Source: Paralvinella palmiformis
Lineage: Eukaryota; Annelida; Polychaeta; Terebellida; Alvinellidae
Reading direction: 5' to 3'
Assembly (NCBI GenBank): GCA_025642065.1
Contig: JAODUP010001076.1
Coordinates: 62,001 to 126,000 of the forward strand
Length of the DNA stretch: 64,000 nt
Below, one piece after another: positions 12,437 to 25,335 of the stretch. The translations under genes and the position numbers were made by a program. The notes below the pieces were generated by a model that ran no database searches, was not told where the DNA came from, and saw only the letters and a program-made list of their open reading frames with translations. Position 1 is the stretch's first letter, and the number at the start of each line of letters is the position of its first letter.

Positions 12437-12854
12437 ATGTTACATATATAATAAAGGCGTGGGCTCAGGTTTTCGTGATGTTTATAATTCTTACAGAATT
12501 ATGATCAAACGACTACTACCTAAATAGAAAACAAATTTTATATATTAGTACATATATAACGCAGCTATAACTGGAAATAAAGCATATATATCAGTACATA
12601 TAATATCTATTATGATAATAATTCTAATACCTCCGACAATAGCAGAAATAATAGTATTTTCACTCAGCCCAAAATAGCACGACTAGTTTCGGTTAAAAGA
12701 AACCTTTATCAAGTGCATGTGTCTCTGTGTCAGGTAATATATATATATTACCCGAAGTATTCAGGTAATACGTATATTGCTAACTGAGATTGTATACACA
12801 TCACCTGGAAATTTCACGTTAATATACATACTACCTGATTATACAGATTAACTG

Positions 12855-12888
<34 letters not shown>

Positions 12889-12889
12889 T

Positions 12890-14000
12890 GGCAATGTGCA
12901 CACACCCAAACACACACTCATTCACAAATCTTGCCGATCGTTATCTCGGCGAAGTGAGATGATCAGGCGGAAGCCTTTTAATGATAGGGAAAAAACAAAG
13001 GTGACAATGATATTCTAAAGACACCCGACTAAAGCCAGCGACAACAAACGGCGTACCGTCGCCGGCCTGAAGAAATAATGGATCTATTTTATTGATAAAA
13101 AAAATCCTTGACGGGAAACAGGTGCCATTGTACTGTATTATTACCCGTAACAAAACTCAAAATAACTTGTTAACAAATCAATGAAATTTTAATAAGTGAT
13201 GCGTACCATTTTAAAGGCAACGAATCTCCACCACGCACGTGGCTTGCATTATCATCATTTGCAGTATCTGATGGCAGAGCTCAAGGTACAAGGTAAAAAC
13301 TTGCTGTGTTACTGACACTTGTATTGGTTACGTTCAGATATGGGGAGACCGTTCCGGGTGTACGAATTCCGTAATGATATTAGCATATTGGTGGATCAGA
13401 AAGGTACAGAAGTACGACAACTTACTGGCGTCACAGAGACATTCGACTTTGAGTTCTTATTCCAAATAAGACATATTTCAGATGGGTCTAGATAAGTCGA
13501 TGTTATTATAATATGCTGGACTATATTTACACTTGGCAATTATGGTAATAGAGCTATCCAGTGGTACCTCATAGTGGTAAAAAATAGTCACAAAGAAGAT
13601 TTACTTCAGCTAGATAATACGTTTGATCAAGCAATGCTAATTAATTATATTGACTATGAGGTGAGCATCTCGATTTAGGTTTGATTTAGTTGACTCGCAT
13701 CAAATAACTTATAATCATTTATTTCTAAGAGCAATTAGTGTCATGGCATGATCTGCTTGTTTCATTCGAGCAAGCTGTGAATTCATATTTCCAATTTACG
13801 ATTTCAACCTAAAACATGAAAGGTAAAACCAAAGATTAAATTCTTGCTTGGTGGCCTCTATGATTTAAAATAATTTATCTGAAATGCATCCGAAATATAT
13901 CTTTAATTTATCTAGATAAATTAATAAATTGTCAAATGACAAATTAATAAATGTATTTAGATATAAATAATTACACGGGCAACAATATGAAGACACAAAA
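12890..14000. other. Gene-free stretch
   Basis: AT-rich sequence without recognisable genes or repeats. Short frames here have no protein character. Confidence 0.5.
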
Positions 14001-14007
14001 CGTAACT

Positions 14008-14211
14008 GGGGCGCCTACGTGGTCTAGCAGTAGCGTGTTGGATCACAGATCACTACCACCCGGGTTCGAATCTCAGCGTGGGCATATCTGAAGGTTGTTT
14101 CATCTTTGACTTCGCTTCATTACCGTTGGAGGTCGCTCGGCCCATTTAGCCTATCATGTGCACAAACGTGGCCGTAAAACACCAATAATAATAATAATCA
14201 TCATCATCAAT
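14008..14211 (+). mobile_element. tRNA-headed SINE, family A, complete copy
   Basis: This full-length copy starts at GGGGCGCCTACGTGGTCTAG and ends in (ATA/ATC)n. It is bracketed by a perfect 12-bp duplication, CAAAACGTAACT, at 13996-14007 and 14212-14223. It is the best single reference copy of the family in the window. Confidence 0.9.
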
Positions 14212-14289
14212 CAAAACGTAACTACCTCTGGTCTTATTACAAGTCATCTCTATCAAATAATATCGATCTGTATATATCGGAAAATTTCG

Positions 14290-14610
14290 TCAACAGCAGA
14301 TTCTTCCAGATTGTCTTCGTGTTTGACAAAACGGGGGTTGGGTACCTACAGTGGCCGACCTATATTTTTGGAACATCGAAGCTTGATCTGTTACGGTGCA
14401 CCTTCGCAACCAGCAGCAATTGGGCAACATCCAACAAGGTCCAAATGGTCTTGCTGCCGTTGCAAGGACCTCGAGGCCCAAATGGCAGAGAACGGGATGG
14501 TCGGGTGAAGTCTTTGAAAACGGGCCATACAGTGAATCCCTTCCCATCAGCAATAAGGTCCAGGTAACCGCTGTTATCTTCTTCAATGGCCTTGTTCCAT
14601 GACAGATCAC
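14290..14610 (-). other. GC-richer block with overlapping open frames
   Basis: About 320 bp of higher G+C stay open in one minus and three plus frames. An alternative minus frame includes AIEEDNSGYLDLIADGKGFT and FGPRGPCNGSKTIWTLLDVA, which look protein-like. I cannot assign a family. It may be a fragment of a mobile element or a decayed gene. Confidence 0.3.
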
Positions 14611-14619
14611 AACAGTTTT

Positions 14620-16680
14620 AGTCCAATTTTAACACTGCATCTTAGATTTTGATTAAAATTGATGTACTGGGTATCTGTCATGTCAAGGTCACTGATGTGA
14701 ACAAATATTTCATGTGGGATGACATTTAGGGAAACGTTATATACATCCATGATGCGTCATAGAATAATGAACGAAAATATAGCAAAGACCTCAGTTAATA
14801 TAAACATTCATTTTAGACACCTATGAGAATACATACTACATAAAGCACATTTGATAGAAGAGTCTTTTTTCCGTTCAAGTAACATATTCACATACAGTTT
14901 TGTCATACAAGAATTTCCTCCAATGTCAATTTCTAGAGACAATATGCACAATGAATTTAGTGTCATAGCAGTCCTAAATTTGTTCCTTATAAGGAAATGT
15001 TTGAGAAATCCGTTTCTGTTTTACAGCTCGTGATAGACAAAGCCAATTTAGAATAAATGGTTAATTTAGATTACGTGCTTAGAGTTGTTGCAGAATGTGG
15101 ACAAAGTATTCACTTTAAAGGAATAATATGCAATATTGGCTCTGAACTCGCATTTGATTTTACGACTGTAAACTATGACACTGGCAAAATTACTATTGCA
15201 GTGAACAATAACAAACAGTACGTGCAGTCAAAATAAAAATAATAACAATAACTTTTCACTTTCTACTATTTTATTTAAACAACACTCTCCCCAAAATGGT
15301 ATCGTTTTTTTTCTCTACTAGAGAGGAAGACGTTCATCAAAGACGGCTCGTTCAGATAAAGAGGTGGAAATCTGATTTTGTTAGAGTTAAAATGCTCACG
15401 AGAAACGAGTGCAGCCTTAATTGATAATTCAGATGTCTTTTATGGTACCGATTGGCTCCAGCCTAATGGCTGAGTTGTAGAACTATTAAGCCGTGCAGCA
15501 ACAAAGGATTCGGGGATCCAACTGCCAAAATGTAAGCCATGAATAGATTGGGCCCATACAGCTGGGGTGTCTGGCGCTGCAAACTAGCCGTCAAAATATC
15601 TTTTGAAATTTGACCAATTTTGAGGGCATATAAAATGGGTATTATAGAAGATTCTAATGCCAATATTAAGTACTTAAGCCCATTGGCTTATGATTCAGTC
15701 CCTAAAATAGCCTTATTTTAATAACATACGCTTTAAAAACTTCATCGATTTTGTTGAAAACTTCACTCATTAAAAAAGCCCGGCCCCAGGGATCAGGGAC
15801 CCTAGAACTTAAGCTTCATTAGGTTCAGAATAAAACCACTCGGTACCTACATATTATTTATATTATTTGTGAAGACCAATTCAGTAAATTCAGACACTAA
15901 ATCGTTAGTATAACCATTTTAATAACGATTCACAGACCTGAATGTTGGCTGTGTTGAATTGATGTAGCTTATCTACCTCTTCGATGAGAAGAATGATGAT
16001 CAAGAGGAAGCGGTATAAATGGAAAGCAACGATCTGTTGTATTCATCAGTGCTGACAATGACCTTCAACGAAGTGCCATGCCATTACCGGAGCTCTGTTG
16101 GCATGACTTGCCGGCAGAAATGTTTTCTCGGCATTGATTAAACAGGATCATCGTCAGTTTGGAATAACGTAAGATTGCGAGTAAATTACTTCATTGATAT
16201 ATACAGGATTAGGACAAGTATTTATGTTAATTATGAAGTATTCAAGATTAGCAAAATTCAACTGAGAAATCCCTTACATCTGCAAAATCAGAGTTGTACA
16301 ACAGTAATATTAAACATGCACGGGAAATCAATAGATATTATTTTTGAATATTATTAATAAAAAATACAGGATATTGTAATATTCGGGCTGTTTCAAATTT
16401 AACATTTTCGTTTCAAATTATCGAATGGGTTCAATCTAAAAGGCATTATTTAATAACAGCCTTTATAAACACAACAGCCTGCATATAAATATAGTGGCAG
16501 CTATTAAATAGCATCAGTTGGGCAATAAAATATATTATGATAATTTATTAAAATAAGTATTTCTTCTTCTTCTGTATATGCTTATTGCAGTTGATACAAT
16601 TGACCATAATGTAGTTTATTCTAGTCAAAAAGACGTATTTCTTTATTTCACTATATTATATAATTTGAAAAAATGCTCTC
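14620..16680. other. Gene-free stretch
   Basis: AT-rich intergenic DNA with no gene, RNA or named repeat that I can support. Confidence 0.5.
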
Positions 16681-16689
16681 AAAAAGCAT

Positions 16690-16985
16690 AGCTCCTGAAT
16701 TACTTACTTACTTATCCTCTTCATCCCCAGTGGGACATAAGGCTACAACAACATTGTTAATTGTTGTTATAGTTTCCATAACAGGTTTGTTTTACGGGGT
16801 GGGGTTGTTAGCCCCACGACCAACCCCCATCATCGAGGTCCAGGTCCTGGGTTTTCGTCTGGTCCCTTCTCTTAGATCTGCCCGGCTTGGTTAAACCTGC
16901 CAATATATCTTCCTGAGTCCTTGAGACACACAAGCCCCCTCACCATCGCCAAGCTACCAGCACAGAAGGGGGATAGCTCTTGTTT
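16690..16985 (+). mobile_element. Repeat resembling a LINE 3' UTR
   Basis: (TTAC)3 followed by CTCTTCATCCCCAGTGGGAC, GGTTGTTAGCCCCACGACCA and CACACAAGCCCCCTCACCAT. This arrangement is familiar from LINE-associated 3' regions of invertebrates. No reverse transcriptase frame is present. Recognition is from memory and unverified. Confidence 0.45.
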
Positions 16986-17726
16986 ATTTGTGTGAAATCA
17001 AGTCCCTTAGAAAGTTATTCCCTAAACACGGTTGGTCTAGTCAGATTCTACTCCAAATACTCGTGTTTCGGATCAATTCCTGGGGTGATTGTTCCTTTAA
17101 TATAACAACCCCTACTACTGAAATAGGTTGACGGTTGCTTGACGGTTGGCTGACGGTTGGTTGATAGGAAATTCCACTCGAAGTAAAAAAGGAATCCGGT
17201 GTTTATTTCAGGTAATTCCTGAGAATAAATCAATTTTTGTAAGAATAAATTTAAACTAATTTAATCCAGCCTAACTTAAACTAACTTTTGCAGAAAATAG
17301 ACATAGTTTATTTACCCAGAAAATAGACATCCCGTCTAACATGATAGGGATCAAATTTCATTGATTTTCTTGATGGAAAGGAAAGTCACGCTTTTTTCAG
17401 CTTATATTCGCAAAATAACAGTCACCGTGCTGATTTGGCATTTAGCCGTGTACTTCTATCCCACTTTGACATTATAATTCTGATATGTTTGATGGGTTAG
17501 TGCAGACAATGGACATGTAAAAACTAATTTCGTGCGTCGCTGTCCTGTTAGACTGGACGTCTATTTCCTGGTGCGAATTTGTTCTCATTCTAACAACGGA
17601 CCAGCGTCGCGCCATTTGTTTTATTGCCCAAAACACGTATTTGATCAGCAATTTGATAATTTTTCACCACAACGGCAATTTCGACTGTTCACCTCGCGAG
17701 ACTTTGCAGTGCGTGATATTGGAAGT

Positions 17727-17886
17727 GATGATGATGATAAATGATGTTTTACGGCCACTTTTGTGCGACCCCCAAAGGTAATGAGGCGAAGTCAAACATG
17801 AAACAACTTTCAGATATGCCCACTCCGAGATTCGAACCCGGGTGGTAGTGATCTGTGGTCCAACACGCTACCGCTAGACCATGGAT
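17727..17886 (-). mobile_element. tRNA-headed SINE, family A, with internal deletion
   Basis: Flanked by 12-bp direct repeats with one mismatch (GATATTGGAAGT 17715-17726, GATCTTGGAAGT 17887-17898). It lacks about 25 bp of the 'GGCCCATTTAGCCTACCATG' part of the body. Confidence 0.85.
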
Positions 17887-18394
17887 GATCTTGGAAGTAG
17901 AATAGGAAATCAAGATTAAGTGGAACGCTATTACATATAAACGATTTGTTAGCTTATCCCTGAAACTGGACGAAGCGATGGATGAGGGACAAAGGTCCTA
18001 ACCACTGAGTAGAATCGTTGATGCTTTGAGAATAACTATTTCAAATTCAAAGCTAATGTTTGGCATTCAAATTTTCATGCAGCTTATCCAGCACACGCTT
18101 TCAACAGAAAGTACTCTGTGTTGAGTATGTTTCAACATACATGTTTCTGAGAATTAAAGACCCTTTTTAACCAGTACTACCAGTAGTACAATTTTTTAAG
18201 CAAATCTAAACAGATTGAATAATTAAGTAGTTTACTCTTCTGGATAACCGAGAGTGACAGAATTTAAATTTAATTTAAAATTACATAATGTATTTCTAAA
18301 ACGAGATTCAAGGGTCTTTAACTTTCTCAGGTATTCAAAATTGTTAAGTTCAAATAGTGTTGGGATATTTTTCCGGCCAGGTTCTCATTTATTT

Positions 18395-19243
18395 CTAAAG
18401 TAGCAGAGTATTATTTTGTGATTTGTTCCCACTCTCAAGACCAAATTCATAATTTTTTGTATTTACAAAAGCTTGAGGAGTCAAAGATTCCCATTCTTTT
18501 AACTCATCATCTGGAAACCTCTCATCTAAACGAAAGCGCACATTTTCAATGAATGCAATAATTGGTCTAGTATCCACACACTAATGAGAGGGAAGTAGTT
18601 ATTCCACCTTTTCTCTCCAGTGAACAGTAGCACCAATATATTATAATTATAATTTGGCCAATTTGCTTTGGCGTTGTGCAATGCTTCTACTGTGTTCGGG
18701 TAAGTATTTCCAGAGCGACGCCAAATCATCTAAAGCCTAATCAAGAATACTTAGAGCAATTATATACTGTGGTTTAATCAGACTGTTGAGAAAGTACTTA
18801 CTGGATCATGACATTCTCTTGATCTTCACAGTATGGCACTAATAGATTACAATTACAACAAAATGACGTGAAAGCCATCCCACTTCATTTAGAGGTTTAA
18901 ATGATAACGCATCACACTCTGTAACCCTAGCTAATTGTTCGGGGTTTCCCTTTTTCAACTTATAGCATACTATACACTGTGCATACCATATGTAAAAAAT
19001 AATCCAAAGTTTGCATAATTGGCATTTTCTTGAATTCGCCTTAAATGTTTCCTTCGACACAAATGATACAGATAACGTTACCACTAGCATCTGGATACTT
19101 GAAAATATTTCATATCGTTACCTTCTGTTTTACGCGAAGATGAAAATCCAGTTTCTACAAGGTTTGAAAGACATTCTTGCTTTAAACTGGATCAAGAGGT
19201 TTTTTTTAGATTTCCCTGTTTCTACACGCTTTCTCTTTGACAT
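18395..19243 (-). mobile_element. hAT-type transposase relic, internally deleted
   Basis: It starts MSKRKRVETGKSKKNL (19243), followed by a gap. Then come CDALSFKPLNEVGWLSRH (equivalent to the RWLS box of DUF4371/ZNF862-like hAT proteins), EALHNAKANWPNYNYN and VRFRLDERFPDDELKEWES, in several frames. About half of the usual protein is missing and the frames are broken, so it is not functional. Confidence 0.65.
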
Positions 19244-19848
19244 TATGACACAAATTTTATTTTAATATATAGCCGAAAGTAATAATATCTCAAAAGAAAT
19301 CTGTTTAAATGAGCTATCACTACATATCGTTCATTGTTAACATTTTAATGACTTCCCAGAACTAGCGGTGGTCTTTCTTCAATGTTTGGGTGAAGACCCG
19401 GAGCATAGCTACAAAACAGCGTTCAGTACAAGCGATGACTAGTAATTTTTCACTGAAGTAGGCGTATCTTTGGCTTTGGGAAGTGATTGAGTAACATAAA
19501 TATACGGTGGCCAATGAATGGCAGCTTAGAGGGAACTTTGTCGAGTGCACTTTATATTTACTTTACTTAATGACCCGTTTTAAGTCTTTTACTTTGTTTA
19601 TAGTCGTGACATATGTATAGCACCCATGTCATGTTGCATTAACAAAACTGATAGTAGAAATTCACAATATGTATAATACATTTTGCTACTTTTATTTAAA
19701 ACAATATTTGCCACTAAAAGCGAGATTTACTGTAGCTCTGTCCCGTTAGACTGTGTGCCAGATTTCTGGTGAGAATTAACTTGTATGCTGGTCACATACC
19801 AGCGCCATCTTATAGCGGTGACCAATCTAGGTGTGAATTCGTTTTTAT

Positions 19849-20023
19849 AACGTTTTGCGGCCACTTTTGTGCACTTGGTAGGCGAAATGGGTCGAGCGTT
19901 CTTCAAATGTAATGAAGCGAAGTAAAAGATGAAACAACCTTCAGATATGCCCATGCCGATATTCGAACACGGGTGGTAGTGATTTGTAGTCCAACACGCT
20001 ACCGCTAGACCAAGGAGGCGCCC
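19849..20023 (-). mobile_element. tRNA-headed SINE, family A
   Basis: It has a complete head (GGCGCCTCCTTGGTCTAGCG on the minus strand) and body, but no simple-repeat tail and no clear target duplication. Confidence 0.8.
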
Positions 20024-20429
20024 GGCAAAATTAAGAAAATATGTCTTTGTTGTGTTACTTTTAGGGAATAATTGCTATACCGGTATGTCAAACTAAGCAT
20101 GATGCTGGCGTAAATGATTTACTTGAAGTATTTTATTTACTCTGCAAAAATGCCTGAAAGAAAATGATTATAATGCATATACAATGAAATCACAAGTACC
20201 ATACTTAACAATCTTGGAATATTTCATTTTATACCACTTTCAAGGCCAAACAACTTAATGCTCCAGACAGACAATGGGCCGACAAATCAGTTACAATTAC
20301 CTTCTACCGCGTACATATATTAGGGTTGTCAAAATTAGGTTCGTAAAAAAAGTCCAGTAAGAAAGATGTGTATTTGATCAGGAAGTCTAGTTTGAATGGC
20401 GCATCAGGACAAAATAGTAACTTGGTGAG

Positions 20430-20580
20430 ATTTTCCATGACCTAATGGGTAGCGCATTTGGTTATAAGCGTCTGGTACCTGTATTCAAATCCAGACTTGG
20501 CAATGGCAACTCTTGGGACAGGCAGACAAATAGACGATAAAGGCCAATTCTAAATCCCAAATGCGCTAAGTTCAGTTTTA
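20430..20580 (+). mobile_element. tRNA-like SINE, single copy
   Basis: It has an A-box-like TGACCTAATGGGTAGCGC and a B-box-like ATTCAAATCCAGAC, about 30 bp apart. A non-tRNA body follows (CAACTCTTGGGACAGGCAGA). No second copy is in the window. Confidence 0.5.
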
Positions 20581-21320
20581 TATTCTGCTTGTACATGTTA
20601 AGCACTAAAATGAGTTATTTTGTTCCAAAAAAAACACACACACACAACTTATACTAATCATTTTAATGGTGGCTAGTTTGAACTATGACAAAACTCCGAG
20701 TTAAGCATCTTCTGGATCAATAAATACTTAACTGCGCATTTATGTGGTTCAGCAGGCACGCACAAACATGATAAAACCGTAATTGTTACAATTTGTATTA
20801 ATTTTATTTGTATTTAAAAAAAAACCGTACAAATCTAAAAACGTATTCCTTTTTTCATTAAATCCATTTTTAATTAGTATACCAAGTATGATTACCAGAT
20901 GGTAACTAGTTTCGTTTTCATCACATATTCAAATATACTGGAAAATGTGAGTGCAAATGCACACATACATACACGCCGAGACAGAAAAACTGTCCCACCA
21001 TACAATTAATACTAGCACTGCAATTAGCATCCAAAGATAGGTTTTAACAAAATAATTCATTTTTAACCCTTGCCATCACATAAACAACAATCAAACCCTT
21101 TAAATTGACTAAGAAGCAGAATTAATAATTGCTACTCAATTATTACAATTTCATTAGCCATTTCATTTGTCCAAATGAATAAGATATTCACCATTATCGT
21201 CATGTTTGAAAAGACTAATTTTAGACTGCATCATATTCTGATCAGTGCCAAGAAGCTACTTATTTTATCATTTGTTTTATAATACACATTTTTTTACAGC
21301 GAGTCTGTAGAAAATAAGTC

Positions 21321-21503
21321 AGATGATGATGATGATTTACGGCCACTTTGTACACATGGTATGCTAAATGGGCTGAACTATCTCTGAAGATAATGAACCG
21401 AAGTCGAAAATGAAGCACCATTCATATATGCCCACGCCGAGCTTCGAACTCAGGTGGTAGTGATCTGTGGTCCAGTGTGCTACCAACTAGACCATGTAGC
21501 CCT
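21321..21503 (-). mobile_element. tRNA-headed SINE, family A
   Basis: A divergent copy with a short (GAT)n tail, flanked by the 9-bp repeat AAATAAGTC at 21312-21320 and 21504-21512. Confidence 0.82.
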
Positions 21504-22009
21504 AAATAAGTCGGTTAAAAATAATAATTTCTGTATACAAGTGAAGAGGTGAGCAAGAATAGATACCTTTTTAGCCTGAACCGTGATTCACCTGCATAGG
21601 TTGATAGTTGCGCTGTATTATATAGCATACTCTTTATAAATATCTAGTTGAAGATTTGAAAGAAAATTTATCTGCACAAATTCAGGCATAAAATGGTAGT
21701 AATTATGGTACACAGTACTTTTTAACTGGATTTAAAAATGCCATAATTTTGGGGAAAATAAGTGGTATTTAATTTATATCCTACACAACTCATTGAATTT
21801 GTGCAAAAACTTAATGAATACTTTAATACAGGAAAGCTTAAATAAAGCATAACCTTTAATAATATAATCACATCTGAACATATCATCAGATAAATAAAAC
21901 GTTTCCCTAATTTACCTATAAGAAAGGAACACACCCATATGATAAACGAATGGCATAAGTAACTATACAAATGAAGGGGTTATTTTTGACATATGCATTA
22001 ACATGTATG

Positions 22010-22175
22010 AGTAGAGATCTTTCCCTCTGGGCTGGTCATATCAGGGACATACGGTCAAGGGGAATCTGCCTAGAGAAAGAAATCCCACAAAACCAGGTAT
22101 GAACCAGATTCGGAGCCACAACTTTGAGCTTTGCAGTGTAGCACTCTAATAACTGTACCATTGGAACACCTTCAT
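22010..22175 (-). mobile_element. tRNA-headed SINE, family D
   Basis: On the minus strand it has an A-box-like GGTACAGTTATTAGAGTGC and a B-box-like GGCTCCGAATCTGGTTC, then a body ending in a 'TGACCAGCCC' stretch. It matches the copy at 29288 in order and sequence. Confidence 0.6.
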
Positions 22176-25100
22176 TAATATGAATGAAAACGTCATATTA
22201 ATATGCAGAACTGCCTACCATCATCTTAAGAACATCCACCATTTAAATCTATACGAACTATTTGTTTTTAAAAAAACGCGTTTCAGTGGTCCATACATTT
22301 GTTTCATCTTGTACAAGTGATCTAACATCATACAGCATATCTGATTATATCACTTTCATATCAAAAACATGATTGTATATCTCTGATTCCTCAAAAATCA
22401 GATTGGCTATCAGTGGGAGAGCATCCTCATTTCATGTTTATATTGATATCTCTATAGACGCATCTAGATTCCTTCGGAAGATGCCCAATCTCAAACATAG
22501 ATATCTGTTAGTTGTTTTATTTACTTGAACTTAATAGCAAACGAAACATAATCAAATAAATCTGCGCTGCCAAATACCTCCCAGTAACCCATGACTATTT
22601 GTGATCATAGAGTTAGAAACTTTACATTCAATCAATAAGGAATTAAATCAATTAATAATAAAGACTGATGGAATGACATATGGACAATTGTGCATTTTTA
22701 ATATATAAATCAGTGCAAGCAATAATGCACAATCTTTTAAATATACCATTTGGCAATGAAATTAAATCTTTTTTAATGTGACTGTTGCATACAGCATGTT
22801 TAAAATGAACCCATAGGAACCCTTTATTTAAATTGTAAAATAAGTTCATCTAGATTTACCTACTTTAATTCAACTCATTACTCCTAAGGCACATTAAACA
22901 ACACAATATTTTAGAACATCAACCTTCATCCTATGGTAAAGTAATGATTGTCAGTAATATTCATGTTGATTTACTCCAATAAAGCCATAGTTTAGACCTA
23001 TGATTCATTTTAAGTTGTTTATCTTTTAAAAGAAAATAGATCCTCGTCTAAAATAAGAGATAAGTTGCATACACCATGAATCATATTAGATCGAGTACAT
23101 CAAAACAGTGCAGAAAAGTCTTAAAATTTTGTGATGAAATAATTGCTTGATACAGTGTTCGAGATCTTATGCGTGATGCATGGATGGCCAAATATATTTT
23201 CTTTGCCAGTTACATCAAAAACAGTGTCTGAGACAAAATAATATGTTTTTATTCTATTAGGAGACTTTCAACATCAGTTCAGTTTGAGTCATAAAACAAA
23301 TTATAAAAAAGACACTAGACAAATCGAACTTCCATTTAAAATATAATATCACACCACACAGTGCTTCACAAGCTAACAATGTACAACAGTCTGCCATTAA
23401 TACACATAGAAAATGGAGCTTAAAATATTCATAGTAGTGTATTCTGTAATTGACGTTTGGTTCTACTCCTTAGCAGGTGTGGACCCGGCTGAAATGGAAC
23501 AAAGGACAATATTAATTTAGTTAAAATACACTCATGAACCAAATAAATCCATATTAAATGCTGAATAACATAATCAGATAGTTAATTTTGTGATAATCTA
23601 AAGGCCTATGAATCTTTAAAAAAATAAACAAGTAGTAACCACTAAACACATTTTTTTTTAATTTATACCCATTTTGAAATGATTAGCTTGCAGGAAGCTA
23701 ATTTGTAAATAACAAGCAGAACTATGGGTTCATGGTAAAACTACCCAAAAACCAATTAATATGATTTAAGAGGGTACTACTAAACAATTCTAGTGATGGT
23801 AAAGTGGAAAATGGAAACAATTGTAATATAAATATTTATAAAATTTCTTTTCCTGGTAAATAGTTTGCATTGATCTATTAAAGAATTATTGTTTTCACAC
23901 TTGTTGAACCCATTGGCTTCATTGGTTAATTGAATAAACACACCAATTTTTTTAACAGGACACAGGCTAATGGTATCATTCAAGAGAGTAATCACCCAAA
24001 TAGTGACTATCTATCAAATGTCATCACTTGATCAAGAAACGACAAAATAACTGAATGAAGTGTCCTTGTAAAAAAAAATCTGGCAGACTTGCATATTATT
24101 CTGCAACATTTCTGACCCACAACATAACAACCTAGCTTTTAGAAGTAATGTATGCAGTGGTTTTCATCCTTGTGTGGCACCCTTAAACGTTTTGGAATAT
24201 AAAGAGATACCTGTCCATACACATGTCCAGCTTTGGGCAGAGCCCAATCTGTTTGTTGAAACAGGGCTACTTTTATGGATGACATGGCATCAATGGGGCT
24301 GACTTTGGAACCAAAGGTTCATTTTCTAGCAGCAGAGTTACAGGTTGTTGTAAATGTTTTGTCATATAGTAGCACAGCAAAGGACTTGATCAGTTAGCTG
24401 TATGCTGTTGTTGACATTACGTGCAGAACCATCCTCAATTAAATCAAGCGTGTATTTCGTAGTCTTTTTACATGCGACTTCTTTATAAAAGCCCAGCCAT
24501 TCCTGTTTAAGCAATATTTGCTTAAGTGACAATGTAAGTCTATTGTATTGTTGAAGTCTGGGGTAGAGACCCCTGGCTGCTGTCGCCTATTGGTCTATCC
24601 ATAACCAGCCAGCAAATATTCAAAAGTTTTTAAGGCAGCAATTTATAAAATGACAAATCTGTAGATTAAATGCAACTGTTATGTCAGCTGGAGAAGATAC
24701 ATCAGCTTCAAGATAGATGAAACACCTTTTACCATTATATGTCTGCAGACAGCTAACCATGTACACTTTCACAAGATTGAATGGTACTTCATTTCTTGTG
24801 CCATCAGATCATCACTAAATTGCAGTCTTATAGTTTTAGTGAGAATTGCTTAATATATTCTAGGACCTATGGTGTCATCACCTCATGCTTAAATATGTAT
24901 TTTTTAAAGGAACAACTCTGTAAAGATAGGTCAAAGATAGCCTTAAGTCAACTGGTTGGAAAAATATGATATTTGGCATATATTAACAAATCAGGTAGCA
25001 GCCATCTTCAACTTTATCACTGTCCTATCTTAATATATGCATATTTTTTCTCAGTGAAATTAAAATCACTTCGTAAATATATCAATACACTTTAGTTAGG

Positions 25101-25335
25101 TTTATACATTAAATATTCACAAAAACAGAGACAACTATTAACAGATATTTAGCTTCAGGTGGTTCCCATCATGGATTTTCCTAAGATACTGGCATTACTG
25201 AAATAATGTAGCTTGGCATTACATTAAATCATAATTAACTTTGACATTTGTACATATAAATATTGGTGCTTTTACCACAAAACCCACAATTATTTTATAG
25301 GTCTGCCTCACTAATGACCAGAAATGTTTGTAGAG

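Larger units (their letters stand above)
20600..25335. other. Region downstream of MTFR
   Basis: Apart from SINEs at 21.3 and 22.0 kb I see no coding exon. The part adjoining 25336 should contain the MTFR 3' UTR, but the poly(A) site could not be placed. Confidence 0.45.

Noticed and set aside
14010..14083. Possible functional tRNA gene
   Set aside because: The A and B boxes belong to a SINE head. The segment continues into a SINE body with a target duplication, and no proper acceptor stem is visible.
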